A stretch of 64,000 bases of DNA from Paenibacillus xylanexedens (GTDB lineage Bacteria > Bacillota > Bacilli > Paenibacillales > Paenibacillaceae), in the NCBI RefSeq assembly GCF_001908275.1, contig NZ_CP018620.1:3100001-3164000 (forward strand). The letters are read 5' to 3'. The position numbers and the translations under genes are program-made. The notes below the pieces were generated by a model. That model did no database searches, was not told the DNA's origin, and saw nothing but the letters and a program-made list of their open reading frames with translations. Shown piece after piece: positions 8,117 to 17,602 of this stretch (position 1 is its first letter; each line of letters starts with the position of its first letter).

Positions 8117-9328
8117 TTATACTTCAGGTGTTCCGTACGTTTCAAACCATTTTTTGATGGTGTCAAAATCATCACTGAAGGACAAACCCAGCATCAATAA
8201 TACACGAGCTTGTTGTGGACTGAGGTTGTCGCCTGCAATGATACCTTTGCCGCCGCCATACACACTTCCTGAACCCGTCCGAGTGGTGGTCACAAAGATG
8301 ACACCTTCTTCAATGGCTTTGGTACGAGCTTGTCCCATAGCTCTGGAGATACCTCCAGCTCCGGTACCGGAAGTCACGATTCCTTTGGCACCGCTGCTCA
8401 CGAATCCTTCAATGGCTCCGCCGCTAGCTTCTTGATATGAGATCGCAATTTCTACTTTGGCCAGATCTGCCTTTGTGATTTTACTTAGATCAAATACGGG
8501 CTTTGCTGTGCCTTCAGGTTTCAAGGCACGTGCAGGAGCACGGTAGATTCGAATGTTTTCTTCATCAATATATCCTACAGCGCCGAGCATCGGCGTTTCA
8601 AACGTATCTGTCCGATAATCATTTGTCTTGGTTACACCGCGAGCAAGCTGGATTGTGTCATTCAACATGAGTACTGTGCCAAATGAAGTGGTACGACCAC
8701 TACCTGCAAGTTTGATGGCGTTGTACAGATTGGCTTGAGCGTCAGAACCGATGACGGTCCATGGACGCATGGAGCCTGTGATCACGACAGGTTTGTCACT
8801 CTGAACCGTCATATCGAGGAAATAAGCGATTTCTTCCATTGTATCTGTACCCGTGGTAACGACAACACTGTCATACATTGCCAGAGCTTTGTCTACCGTC
8901 TGCGACAAGTCATAGAGGTCGCTCATGCTATAGGAACCTGAACCTGAGTTTCCGAATTGGAGTGTGCTAACATCAGCAATCTTCTGTTTATCCGGTAAGG
9001 CGTCTACCATCTCTCCAATGGGAAGCGTACCTGCCTTGTAATTCTGGAAGCTGGTGGCGTCCTCGGATTGACCGGCAATCGTTCCGCCAGTTCCGATCAC
9101 CAATACATTAGGAAGTGCAGATTGCTTGGAAGAGTCTGGTATTGCAGGGATGGAAGTATTGCGAGCTGGAGTAGTAGTTGCTGTCTGAACAGCACCTGTT
9201 GTGCCTTTCACCTCTACCGTAGCTGCGTGCGCGGCGTAGGTACCAATGGGGGACAACGAGATGGTCAATGCTGTTAAAGCTGCGGTACTCCATACGGCCC
9301 AGGGACGAAGATTGGATGTTTTACTCAT
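8117..9328 (-). CDS. ansZ: Secreted type II L-asparaginase
   Basis: About 403 residues. The start is ATG at 9328 with AAGGAGAG 8-9 bases upstream; the GTG at 9337 overlaps that site. Residues 1-35 form a signal peptide (basic start, hydrophobic core, AAHA cleavage region), then a low-complexity Thr/Ala/Pro linker, then the asparaginase domain. Catalytic motifs: IGTGGTIAG near residue 80, with the nucleophilic Thr, and TTGTDTMEEIAYFLD with the second Thr-Asp pair; GSMRP and the C-terminal tower of the fold are also present. It hydrolyses extracellular asparagine to aspartate and ammonia. In B. subtilis ansZ is activated by TnrA under nitrogen limitation; a matching box lies upstream here (9411-9427). 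Confidence 0.92.
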   Translation of the reverse strand: MSKTSNLRPWAVWSTAALTALTISLSPIGTYAAHAATVEVKGTTGAVQTATTTPARNTSIPAIPDSSKQSALPNVLVIGTGGTIAGQSEDATSFQNYKAGTLPIGEMVDALPDKQKIADVSTLQFGNSGSGSYSMSDLYDLSQTVDKALAMYDSVVVTTGTDTMEEIAYFLDMTVQSDKPVVITGSMRPWTVIGSDAQANLYNAIKLAGSGRTTSFGTVLMLNDTIQLARGVTKTNDYRTDTFETPMLGAVGYIDEENIRIYRAPARALKPEGTAKPVFDLSKITKADLAKVEIAISYQEASGGAIEGFVSSGAKGIVTSGTGAGGISRAMGQARTKAIEEGVIFVTTTRTGSGSVYGGGKGIIAGDNLSPQQARVLLMLGLSFSDDFDTIKKWFETYGTPEV

Positions 9329-9380
9329 GAATAGCACTCTCCTTCAAGTAAGTGTGATGTTAAGTTTGTTAAGAAGAATT

Positions 9381-9427
9381 TGTATACCATTTCAAATTGA
9401 TTGTATTTCATGTTAAGTAATATGACA
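9381..9427 (-). promoter_or_regulatory. GlnR/TnrA-type box and -10 element upstream of the asparaginase gene
   Basis: TGTTAAGTAATATGACA (9411-9427) fits the GlnR/TnrA consensus TGTNA-N7-TNACA exactly. On the minus strand a TATACA -10 element lies at 9386-9381 with a poor -35 region, which puts the box centre about 45 bases before the likely transcription start. TnrA-activated promoters have their box about 50 bases upstream and weak -35 elements, so this geometry suggests activation. The -10 assignment is inference. Confidence 0.6.
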
Positions 9428-9814
9428 AACATAGATAATGGTAGAGTAATCGGTTACATACGTAGATAATGAGAGTAAAATGGTTATTTATGAGGAATTA
9501 CGAAAGAATATTCATTCTAATAGAGATAGAAGAGAGCTGGTTTTAGTAGTTTTGAAGAAAAAAAAGACTTCTTAATGTTAGTTAATATTACATATTGAGT
9601 CTTTTGTCCTGATAAAATGAAGCATTTTAATAAAAAAATGTCGAATTGGGACTCATATCAGAAGTAGGTAACAGAATGAGAGGATGATAGTAACGCATAT
9701 TAGGTAATGGGGCTCAATTACGGTCTAAAGAGTGGTTTCGTTATAGAGTTATGTTTATAATAGGGGTGATCAACATATGTAAATAAATATATAATATTGA
9801 TTGGAGGAGAAACG
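9428..9814. other. AT-rich intergenic region upstream of the P450 gene
   Basis: No gene seen. It contains an imperfect direct repeat TAGATAATG(G)TAGAGTAA (9432-9449 and 9463-9478), a weak hairpin AAAAAGACT / AGTCTTTT (9560-9606), and a TATAAT at 9756-9761 with a poor -35 (TGGTTT) 17 bases upstream that could start the P450 transcript. Confidence 0.4.
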
Positions 9815-11017
9815 ATGAAACAGGCACCGAGAAAGTATGCAAATTACATTCCGATTCGGGAACTGGAGACTTTGGAAGAGAGGTTATCTCCCTTCAAGGT
9901 GTATGCAGAACTTCGTGATAACACTCCAGTCCGCTATGATGAGCATCGAGAATGTTGGGATGTTTTTGGTTATGAAGATGTGAAGTACGTTCTGAAAAAT
10001 CCGAAACTATTCTCTTCTGCACGTGATCGTGCCAATACGAGCATGTTGACGACAGACCCTCCCAAACACAAGCAGCTGCGTGATCTGGTGAATCAGGCGT
10101 TTACACCCAAGGCAATTGAAGCATTGGCTCCGCGTATTCAGGAAATCACAGATGAGTTAATTGCTCCACACCTGTCAGAAGGACATATGGAACTTATTGA
10201 TGACCTTGCAACACCACTGCCCGTCATTGTCATTGCGGAATTGATCGGAGTCCCTGCGGCGGATCGTCAAAAGTTCAAAGACTGGTCTGATGTGTTGGTG
10301 AAAGGCGCACGTGACGATAGTGAGCAGGCCTTCCAGGAGTTATTGGAGGAGAAAAAAAGAAATATGCAGGAGTTGCATATCTATTTCACTGGCATTATGG
10401 AAGAACGTCGGTTGCAGCCAAAAGATGATCTGATCTCATTACTGCTTGCTGCGGAGATTGATGGTCAGCAATTGACTTCAGATGAAGTAGTGGGCTTCTG
10501 TATTCTCTTACTTGCTGCCGGTAATGAAACAACAACCAACCTGATTACCAATGCGGTTCGTATTCTGTCTGAACAACCCGAGCTACAACAGGAGTTGCGC
10601 GAACAGCCTGAACGGATTACTTCTGCGATTGAAGAGACGCTGAGATATTATCCGCCAATTGTGGCGATTGGGCGGGTCGCCAAGGAAACTCTAGAGTTGA
10701 ATGGTCAGACGATTCAAGCTGGAGAGCAGGTGATTTCCTGGGTTGGAGCAGCCAATCGGGACAGTGCCCAATTTGAAAACCCGGAAGATTTCATCTCTGA
10801 TCGCAAGCCGAACAGGCATATGGGCTTTGGTTTTGGCATTCATTTTTGTTTGGGTGCACCACTCGCTCGATTGGAGGCAAGGGTAGTTCTTCATACATTG
10901 CTTCAGCACATGGAGCACATTCAGCTTGTGCCTGGAACGGCTCTGCAACCGATACAAAGTGCTTTTGTGTTTGGTGTGAAACATTATCCGATAGAATTCA
11001 ATCTAATAAATAAATGA
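9815..11017 (+). CDS. Cytochrome P450 (CYP107-like)
   Basis: A 400-residue soluble bacterial P450 monooxygenase. The I-helix oxygen-binding motif is LLLAAGNETTT, the K-helix ExxR is EETLRY, and the haem-binding loop is FGFGIHFCLGAPLAR with the axial cysteine. Layout and length fit the CYP107 group that includes B. subtilis PksS and YjiB. These need separate ferredoxin partners; a 4Fe-4S ferredoxin gene is elsewhere in the window (58937) but not adjacent. The start is ATG 9815 after TTGGAGGAG; the TTG at 9797 is upstream of that site. It stands alone, with no biosynthetic genes nearby, so the substrate cannot be guessed. Confidence 0.93.
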   Translation: MKQAPRKYANYIPIRELETLEERLSPFKVYAELRDNTPVRYDEHRECWDVFGYEDVKYVLKNPKLFSSARDRANTSMLTTDPPKHKQLRDLVNQAFTPKAIEALAPRIQEITDELIAPHLSEGHMELIDDLATPLPVIVIAELIGVPAADRQKFKDWSDVLVKGARDDSEQAFQELLEEKKRNMQELHIYFTGIMEERRLQPKDDLISLLLAAEIDGQQLTSDEVVGFCILLLAAGNETTTNLITNAVRILSEQPELQQELREQPERITSAIEETLRYYPPIVAIGRVAKETLELNGQTIQAGEQVISWVGAANRDSAQFENPEDFISDRKPNRHMGFGFGIHFCLGAPLARLEARVVLHTLLQHMEHIQLVPGTALQPIQSAFVFGVKHYPIEFNLINK

Positions 11018-11036
11018 TGAATGGCGCATGAATGAC

Positions 11037-11079
11037 AAAAGCCGCTCTCAGGCCAATTAGGCGCTGGAAGCGGCTTTTT
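11037..11079 (+). terminator. Bidirectional terminator between P450 and MFS genes
   Basis: AAAAGCCGCT / AGCGGCTTTTT stem with T-runs on both strands; serves both convergent genes. Confidence 0.8.
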
Positions 11080-11123
11080 CAAATGAAACAGTAAGATGGA
11101 CTCATTAAGAAATGGATAGGGAA

Positions 11124-12335
11124 TCAGGATTCCCGAATAGAAGCAGGTTTGTTGTACAATTTGAATCGGACCCAAACCATATTAAGCAGCAGCAGTCCGC
11201 CAGAGACGATAAACAGACCTTCGATCCCGATGAATCCTGCCATAAATCCTCCAATGATTGCTCCGAGCATGTTGCCGAGCGCCAGAGTACTCGTATTAAA
11301 ACTGAATGCACGGCTGATCATGCTATCGGATGTATAGGAACGGATCAGGGCATTAACGCTCGGAAGCAGGCCACCCATGAACACCCCCATCATGAAACGA
11401 ACAAGAATGAGCTGCCACACGGTCTGAACAAATGCCTGCGGAATAAGCATGAGTCCTGTACCTATGAGGGAGAACGTCAGCACCTTGTGAGGACCAATCC
11501 GGTCACTCAGCTTCCCGAGAATCGGAGACATCGCCATATTGGATAGTCCCGTAACTGCACCGACAAGTCCTGCCCAGAAGGCCACATTTACATCCGAAGC
11601 ATGCAATTTTTGCACATACAGCGGCAAGAGTGACATGGGGCTAATCATCGCAAACTGCAACAGAAACGTCACAGCAAACAGTGCGGGCAGTTGAGGTGAC
11701 TTGTTCAATTCCTTCAGACCGGACAATACGGATTGTGCCGGCAGTTTGGCTTCTTCTTGACGGTCAAACTTCTCTCTCACCAGGAACATGGCGAGCATGG
11801 AAGCAACAAAGATCAGTCCACCTGTAATGTAGAAAATGGGGCGGAAGCCTACCGCATCCGCTAACAAGCCACCAATGAGTGGACCCAGGATGGTGCCGGC
11901 AACCTGCCCGGACTGACTGATTCCCATGGCAAAACCCATGCGGTCTTTCGGAGTGGTACCCGATATCAGTGCAACAGCTGCAGGATTGAAACCGGAGATG
12001 GTACCGTTAAGCAAACGCAATAAGAGAAGCTGCCAAGGATTCTGTGCCAGACCCATAAGGGCAATTACGATGGCCATCCCGAATCCCGAACGCAGCAGCA
12101 TAACTTTACGGCCATACTTGTCCGATAACTTGCCCCAGAGCGGTTGGAACAAAAATGAGGTGAGGAAATTGGCTGCAAAAATAAATCCCGCCCAAATGCC
12201 AATTTCATGTTCGCCAACAACGCCCAGATCTCTTGCGAGATAAAGAGACAAAAATGGGGTAATCATGGTCATGCCCGAATTGACCAAAAATTGTCCGAAC
12301 CAAAGCACAATGAGGTTTACTTTCCACGTTTTCAA
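11124..12335 (-). CDS. MFS multidrug exporter (MdtG-like)
   Basis: About 403 residues with twelve predicted membrane helices. WKVNLIVLWFGQFLVNSGMTM at the start (motif quoted only in part: GQFLVNSGMTM) and GKLSDKYGRKVMLLRSG after the second helix are MFS signatures, and the same loop recurs as GKLSDRIGPHKV between helices 8 and 9. The proline-free motif GISQSGQVAGTILGPLIGG in helix 5 matches motif C of drug/H+ antiporters, so export is more likely than import. I place the start at TTG 12335, which follows AAAGGAAG and aligns with the MdtG N-terminus; the longer frame to 12377 has no site. Divergent from the hem operon. Confidence 0.87.
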   Translation of the reverse strand: MKTWKVNLIVLWFGQFLVNSGMTMITPFLSLYLARDLGVVGEHEIGIWAGFIFAANFLTSFLFQPLWGKLSDKYGRKVMLLRSGFGMAIVIALMGLAQNPWQLLLLRLLNGTISGFNPAAVALISGTTPKDRMGFAMGISQSGQVAGTILGPLIGGLLADAVGFRPIFYITGGLIFVASMLAMFLVREKFDRQEEAKLPAQSVLSGLKELNKSPQLPALFAVTFLLQFAMISPMSLLPLYVQKLHASDVNVAFWAGLVGAVTGLSNMAMSPILGKLSDRIGPHKVLTFSLIGTGLMLIPQAFVQTVWQLILVRFMMGVFMGGLLPSVNALIRSYTSDSMISRAFSFNTSTLALGNMLGAIIGGFMAGFIGIEGLFIVSGGLLLLNMVWVRFKLYNKPASIRES

Positions 12336-12472
12336 AGTGCTTTCACTTCCTTTCAAAGATATTTCTGTAATTCTCAAAAAAACACCATTCTTTCATTATA
12401 ACATAATTGGCATATGAGGGATGGGTGTAAGGAATGTCATAGTATTGTCACGTAGAACGCATCTGCATGTGG

Positions 12473-12501
12473 TTGTTACGGCTGTTTAAAAAGGGCATAA
12501 T
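12473..12501 (+). promoter_or_regulatory. Predicted sigma-A promoter of the hem operon
   Basis: TTGTTA (12473-12478), 17-base spacer, CATAAT (12496-12501), about 40 bases before the hemE start. Confidence 0.6.
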
Positions 12502-12539
12502 GGTAATTATGAGTCCAAAAACTATTGGAGGCTTCTTAC

Positions 12540-13604
12540 ATGAGCTATAATGATCGACTGATTCGGGCAAGTTTCAAACAACAGGTAGACCGCGTCCCGG
12601 TATGGTACATGCGTCAAGCTGGACGTTACGATCCTGAATATCGCAAAATTAAAGAAAAGTACTCCTTGCTAGAGATCTGCAAACAACCCGAGCTGGCGGC
12701 TGAAGTTACACTCATGCCGGTACGCAAACTTGGTGTAGATGCGGCTATTTTGTATTCTGATATTATGAATCCGGTTGCCTCTCTGGGCATTGATTTTGAC
12801 ATTGTAAAAAATATTGGTCCAGTTATTGATAATCCTATTCGTTCGGCTGCAGATGTGGATCGGCTGCGTCCCATCGACGTAGAAGGAGATCTGTCACATA
12901 TTCTGGAAACCATTCGAATTCTGGATAAGGAGCTTGATGTGCCTCTTATTACGTTTGCGGGCGCACCATTCACGATTGCAAGTTATCTGATTGAAGGACG
13001 ACCTTCGAAAGGTTATATCCGCACCAAAACGATGATGTACAGCGAGCCTGAGGTGTGGCACAAGCTGATGCAGAAGCTTGGTGATATGGTTATTACATAT
13101 GTCCGTGCGCATATTGCGAATGGCGGTAAGGCATTCCAGTTGTTTGACAGCTGGGTTGGAGCACTTTCTCCCAAAGACTTCAGAACATATGTGTTGCCTA
13201 CGATTACCCGTATCTTTACCGAATTATCGGATTTGAATGTACCGAAGATTTATTTCCCTGGTGTTGCATCCGGTGAGTTGTTGCCAGCACTGCATAATCT
13301 GCAAGCCGATGTGATTGGACTGGACTGGAGAGTTTCCATTTCGGAAGGGCGTCAACGTCTTGGTGGCAAATTTGCAGTACAGGGTAACCTGGACCCATAT
13401 TTGCTGACTGCCCCGATGGAACTGATTAAAGAGCAAGCCAAAGTGATTATTGACGAAGGAATCAAGGAGCCGGGTTATATTTTCAACCTCGGACACGGAT
13501 TATTTCCTGAAGCATCGCTAGAGAAGCTCAGAGAACTAACGGCGTATATTCATGAATATTCTGCCGAAGCAATGAAGACTGGGGTGACGGTAACCAATGA
13601 CTAA
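12540..13604 (+). CDS. hemE: Uroporphyrinogen decarboxylase
   Basis: A 354-residue cytoplasmic enzyme that decarboxylates the four acetate side chains of uroporphyrinogen III to give coproporphyrinogen III. The N-terminal PVWYMRQAGRYDPEYR is the substrate-binding signature, DAAILYSDIMNP holds the catalytic Asp, and the family's second signature GAPFTIASYLIEG is present. Length is normal. The start is ATG 12540, 8 bases after GGAGG; TTG 12525 overlaps that site. First gene of hemEHY: its stop overlaps the hemH start by 8 bases, indicating translational coupling. Confidence 0.97.
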   Translation: MSYNDRLIRASFKQQVDRVPVWYMRQAGRYDPEYRKIKEKYSLLEICKQPELAAEVTLMPVRKLGVDAAILYSDIMNPVASLGIDFDIVKNIGPVIDNPIRSAADVDRLRPIDVEGDLSHILETIRILDKELDVPLITFAGAPFTIASYLIEGRPSKGYIRTKTMMYSEPEVWHKLMQKLGDMVITYVRAHIANGGKAFQLFDSWVGALSPKDFRTYVLPTITRIFTELSDLNVPKIYFPGVASGELLPALHNLQADVIGLDWRVSISEGRQRLGGKFAVQGNLDPYLLTAPMELIKEQAKVIIDEGIKEPGYIFNLGHGLFPEASLEKLRELTAYIHEYSAEAMKTGVTVTND

Positions 13605-14547
13605 TACTGTAGGTGTACTGGTGATGTCGTATGGCACACCAGAAAATATGGAGAGTGTTGAAGCGTATTACACACATATCCGCAGAGGACGTCCGCCTGA
13701 ACCAGAGCAATTGAAAGAACTGACGGATCGTTATGAAGCGATTGTTGGCGGTGTTTTCCCACTTCGGGAGAACACAGACAATCAGGTCAAGGCCCTTCAA
13801 GAGACATTAAACCGTGATGAGCGTGGCACTGATGTGGAATTCCGTTGTTATCAAGGACTGAAGCATGCCTATCCGTTTATTGAGGATGGCGTGGAGCAGA
13901 TGGCGAAGGATGGAATTCAGACAGCGATTGGTATTGTACTGGCTCCTCATTTTTCCACGATGAGTGTAGGCAGTTATATCAAACGTGCGCGTGAAAAAGC
14001 AGAAGAGCTGGGCGTTCATATGTCCTTTATTGAGAGTTATCATCTGCATCCGAAGTTAATTCAGGCGTTGTCCACACGTGTCAGTGCCAAGTTGGATGCG
14101 TTCGAAGAAGCTGGAGCAAAACGCGGAGATGTGAAGGTGTTGTTTAGTGCGCACAGTCTGCCGGCACGTATTGTGGAGATGGGTGATCCATACCCGCAAC
14201 AATTGCTGGAGACTTCAGAAGTGATTGCTTCACGTGTAGGAATAACCAATTGGCAATTTACGTGGCAGAGTGCCGGACGAACAGCTGAGCCTTGGCTTGG
14301 ACCGGATATTCTGGATACGTTACAGGAGCTTTCTCGTGAACAGGTAGAGGATGTGCTTGTGGCACCAATCGGGTTTGTCTCGGATCATCTCGAAGTGCTC
14401 TATGATCTCGATATTGAGGCCAAAACGATTGCCAAAGAGATCGACATGCGCCTGATGCGTATTGATTCTCTCAATAGCGATCCTCTTTACATGGAGACGT
14501 TAAGCGACGTTATTATAAGCCAATGGCAGCAAGGGTCGGATGAGTAA
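13597..14547 (+). CDS. hemH: Coproporphyrin III ferrochelatase
   Basis: A 316-residue soluble ferrochelatase (CpfC type), which inserts iron into coproporphyrin III in the Gram-positive branch of haem synthesis. The family motif FSAHSLPARIVEMGDPYP includes the metal-binding His, and PIGFVSDHLEVLYDLDIEA has the conserved Glu that cooperates with it. N-terminal VLVMSYGTPENMESVEAYYTHIRRGRPP is typical for Bacillus HemH. Overlaps hemE by 8 bases and hemY by 1 base (TAATG), so the three are one coupled operon. No Fe-S ligands at the C-terminus, as expected for this group. Confidence 0.96.
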   Translation: MTNTVGVLVMSYGTPENMESVEAYYTHIRRGRPPEPEQLKELTDRYEAIVGGVFPLRENTDNQVKALQETLNRDERGTDVEFRCYQGLKHAYPFIEDGVEQMAKDGIQTAIGIVLAPHFSTMSVGSYIKRAREKAEELGVHMSFIESYHLHPKLIQALSTRVSAKLDAFEEAGAKRGDVKVLFSAHSLPARIVEMGDPYPQQLLETSEVIASRVGITNWQFTWQSAGRTAEPWLGPDILDTLQELSREQVEDVLVAPIGFVSDHLEVLYDLDIEAKTIAKEIDMRLMRIDSLNSDPLYMETLSDVIISQWQQGSDE

Positions 14548-15971
14548 TGGGTGATAAGAAACGCCGTGTTGTTGTTGTCGGCGGTGGCCTTACCGGCCTC
14601 AGCGCGGCATTTTATATCCGCAAGCATTACCGGGAAGCGGGCGTTGAACCCGTGATTACTTTGGTCGAGAAAAGCTCGTCCATGGGAGGCATGATTGAGA
14701 CACTGCACCGGGATGGATTTGTGATTGAAAAAGGGCCGGATTCTTTCCTGGCTCGCAAAACAGCAATGATTGACCTGGCTAAAGAATTGGAGATTGATCA
14801 TGAATTGGTCAGTCAGAATCCGGAGTCGAAGAAAACGTATATCATGCAGCGTGGCAAGCTTCATCCTATGCCAGCAGGACTTGTTCTCGGTATCCCGACA
14901 GAACTAAGACCATTCTTGAGAAGTGGTCTGGTCTCTCCGGCAGGCAAACTGCGGGCGTTGATGGATTTTGTCATCCCGCCACGTCGTACAACAGAGGATG
15001 AATCGCTCGGTTATATGATTGAACGCCGTCTTGGAGCTGAAGTGCTGGAGAACTTGACGGAACCACTGCTCGCAGGAATCTATGCAGGTGATATGCGGCG
15101 ATTGAGCCTCCAGGCTACCTTCCCGCAGTTCGGAGAAGTAGAGCGCGATTACGGCAGCTTGATCCGGGGCATGATGACGGGTCGCAAACCGGCTGAGACG
15201 CATACCGGAACAAAACGGAGCGCTTTTTTGAACTTTCGCCAGGGACTTCAGAGCCTTGTTCATGCACTTGTCCATGAGTTGCAGGATGTGGATCAACTTC
15301 TGAACACTGCGGTGAAGTCGCTGCAACGTCTTGACGAAGCGGAGACCAGATACCGTGTTGAACTGGAGAATGGTGAACAGCTAGAAGCGGATGATGTAGT
15401 GGTTACTGTGCCAACATATGTTGCGTCGGAGCTGCTGAAGCCTCACGTCGATACAGCGGCACTGGATGCGATTAACTATGTGTCTGTAGCCAATGTGGTG
15501 CTCGCTTTTGAGAAAAAAGAGGTGGAGCATGTATTCGACGGATCGGGTTTCCTCGTTCCGCGGAAAGAGGGCCGTAATATTACGGCTTGCACGTGGACAT
15601 CGACGAAATGGCTGCATACGAGCCCGGATGATAAGGTGCTGCTTCGTTGTTATGTTGGTCGCTCCGGTGACGAACAGAACGTAGAGCTTCCGGATGAAGC
15701 GCTGACGAATCTCGTTCTCAAGGATCTGAGAGAGACCATGGGTATTGAAGCGGTGCCGATCTTCTCCGAGATTACAAGGCTACGTAAATCCATGCCACAG
15801 TATCCGGTGGGACACCTCCAACATATTGCCGCCCTCCGTGAGGAGCTTGGCAGCAAATTACCGGGTGTGTACATTGCAGGTGCAGGTTATGAGGGCGTAG
15901 GCTTGCCTGATTGCATCAGACAAGCGAAGGAAATGTCTGTTCAGGCTACACAAGAGCTTGCAGCAGATTAA
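14547..15971 (+). CDS. hemY: Coproporphyrinogen/protoporphyrinogen oxidase
   Basis: A 474-residue FAD-dependent oxidase (CgoX/HemY) that oxidises coproporphyrinogen III to coproporphyrin III with oxygen. The dinucleotide-binding VVVVGGGLTGLSAAFYI is at residues 8-24, the substrate-side KGPDSFLARKTAM follows the family, and the C-terminal FAD motif is GVYIAGAGYEGVGLPDCIRQAKE. Enzyme order in the coproporphyrin-dependent pathway is HemE, HemY, HemH, all encoded here; the final decarboxylase HemQ is not in the window. Followed by a hairpin and T-run. Confidence 0.96.
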   Translation: MGDKKRRVVVVGGGLTGLSAAFYIRKHYREAGVEPVITLVEKSSSMGGMIETLHRDGFVIEKGPDSFLARKTAMIDLAKELEIDHELVSQNPESKKTYIMQRGKLHPMPAGLVLGIPTELRPFLRSGLVSPAGKLRALMDFVIPPRRTTEDESLGYMIERRLGAEVLENLTEPLLAGIYAGDMRRLSLQATFPQFGEVERDYGSLIRGMMTGRKPAETHTGTKRSAFLNFRQGLQSLVHALVHELQDVDQLLNTAVKSLQRLDEAETRYRVELENGEQLEADDVVVTVPTYVASELLKPHVDTAALDAINYVSVANVVLAFEKKEVEHVFDGSGFLVPRKEGRNITACTWTSTKWLHTSPDDKVLLRCYVGRSGDEQNVELPDEALTNLVLKDLRETMGIEAVPIFSEITRLRKSMPQYPVGHLQHIAALREELGSKLPGVYIAGAGYEGVGLPDCIRQAKEMSVQATQELAAD

Positions 15972-15983
15972 GTACAGCAAGAG

Positions 15984-16029
15984 AGCTGTCTCAAACGTAG
16001 AATTATCTACTGGAGAGATGGCTTTTTTT
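15984..16029 (+). terminator. Terminator of the hem operon
   Basis: AGCTGTCTC pairs with GAGAGATGGCT, an inner GTAGA / TCTAC helix extends the stem, and seven T follow. Confidence 0.65.
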
Positions 16030-16112
16030 ATGTGAAGATCTGGAAGCTAACTGAGTTCATACCCTTTCAATCGATACAGTTCCAAGGAATGATGGAAATC
16101 CAGAATATGCCT

Positions 16113-16120
16113 GATATAAT
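16113..16120 (+). promoter_or_regulatory. Extended -10 promoter before the CapA-like gene
   Basis: TGATATAAT fits TGNTATAAT; no good -35 is visible. It lies about 37 bases before the ATG. Confidence 0.45.
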
Positions 16121-16156
16121 GGTATGTATGGCTGTGAAGAAGAAGAGGAGTTGCTT

Positions 16157-17578
16157 ATGTATCCCCCAAGATCAGAGCGAAGTGTAAAGAAGAAAAAAGG
16201 TAGTAAACGCACCCGCAATACAATCACAATCATCTGGACAGTTAATATTGTATTGATCATTGCAATTGGTCTGGTGGGCATTTTTTATGTCATTAATACA
16301 CGTCAGCAACAGGCAGACCAGCCAGTGAAACAAGAAATCGTGGATCAGGATCAGCCTTCCATTGGAGACGATGCCAAAGGCGGCGATCAAATAAGTTCTC
16401 CAGACTCGGAATCCGATGAGACTTCGGAAGAAGATCCTAAAGCTACGGATGAAGAGACAACAGCGGATGCAGATAAGACATCTGGAGTAGCGACACCTGA
16501 CACTTCAAGCAATACCAATAGTGAGAAAGCAGAATCCGGAACGAAAAAACCTGCGGCAGATTCGACACCGTCCGGCACCAAGGGAAATGCAGGTGTGGAT
16601 CAGGAATCAGGGACGTCGAAACCTTCCACTTCAGCGAAGGATGTCACAATTAACTTTGTGGGTGATATTCAATTTTCGGGCAAAGTTGCTGAACTGCTGG
16701 ATAAAAACGGTTATGATTATCCCTTTGCCAAACTCGGCAGATTATTCAAGGATGATGATCTTACCATCGGTAACCTAGAGACACCAATAACTCAGGGTGG
16801 TACCAGTGCAGCTGATAAAACCTATGTCTACAAATCATCGCCCAAAGCATTGGCGGCAATGGCTTCAGCCGGTTTTGATGCTGTGAATTTGGCCAATAAT
16901 CATATTCTGGATCAGGGCGTAGAGGGCTTGGTGGATACGTTAACTTATCTCAAGGAATATGGCATAGCTCACACCGGGGCAGGTATGAACAGGGATGAGG
17001 CCTATGCACCAGCATATCTGGAACGCAAAGGCATGAAGATTGCATTGCTTGGGTTCTCCCGAGTTGTACCGGAAACGAGTTGGAAGGCGGAAGGCAATCG
17101 GGCTGGCGTAGCTGAAGCCTATGATTCCACAGGAGCAGTCAAAGCGATCCAGGAGGCCCGTAAGAAGGCTGATCTGGTGATCGTGGTTGCACATTGGGGA
17201 GAGGAACGTGTAAGTACTCCGAATAGTGACCAGACCCGATTGGCTCATGAGTTTGTAGATGCTGGCGCTGATCTGGTCATAGGTGGTCATCCTCATGTGT
17301 TGCAAGGGTTGGAGTACTATAAGGGGAAGTGGATTGCGTACAGTACGGGAAATTTCATTTTCTCCAGATCAACAACCGAAGAGACGTGGAAAACGGCGGT
17401 ATTTCAGGCTCGCTGTAGTCAAGATGCAGCTTGCAGCATGAAAGTTATCCCTTATGAGGCCGGGTTAGGTCAGGCCATTCCAATGATTGATGAGGCGAAC
17501 AAACTGCTGTTGGAACAGATGGCAAAGCTCTCCCCAGGTATTCGATATGATGGGAATGGAGTCGCTTCGCCTAATTAA
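16157..17578 (+). CDS. CapA-family membrane-anchored protein
   Basis: A 473-residue protein of the CapA / poly-gamma-glutamate synthesis group, a calcineurin-like metallophosphatase fold on the outer face of the membrane. A basic N-terminus (KKKKGSKRTRN) precedes one membrane helix (about 27-50), then a 110-residue acidic, Ser/Thr/Asp-rich disordered linker, then the catalytic-like domain from about 160. Motifs: INFVGDIQFSG, GNLETPIT, NLANNHILDQG, VVAHWGEE, GGHPHVLQG and YSTGNFIFS, all metal-site loops of the family. There are no capB/capC genes nearby, so it is probably not part of a capsule operon. ATG 16157 follows AGGAG; the upstream frame is not needed. Likely co-transcribed with the next two genes. 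Confidence 0.87.
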   Translation: MYPPRSERSVKKKKGSKRTRNTITIIWTVNIVLIIAIGLVGIFYVINTRQQQADQPVKQEIVDQDQPSIGDDAKGGDQISSPDSESDETSEEDPKATDEETTADADKTSGVATPDTSSNTNSEKAESGTKKPAADSTPSGTKGNAGVDQESGTSKPSTSAKDVTINFVGDIQFSGKVAELLDKNGYDYPFAKLGRLFKDDDLTIGNLETPITQGGTSAADKTYVYKSSPKALAAMASAGFDAVNLANNHILDQGVEGLVDTLTYLKEYGIAHTGAGMNRDEAYAPAYLERKGMKIALLGFSRVVPETSWKAEGNRAGVAEAYDSTGAVKAIQEARKKADLVIVVAHWGEERVSTPNSDQTRLAHEFVDAGADLVIGGHPHVLQGLEYYKGKWIAYSTGNFIFSRSTTEETWKTAVFQARCSQDAACSMKVIPYEAGLGQAIPMIDEANKLLLEQMAKLSPGIRYDGNGVASPN

Positions 17579-17602
17579 AAACCTTTTTGAGGAGGGAATC
17601 GA

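Noticed and set aside
9560..9606. Terminator in the region before the P450 gene
   Set aside because: The 9-bp AT-rich stem has a loop of about 29 bases and lies in very AT-rich sequence; it may be chance, so it is mentioned only as a weak hairpin.
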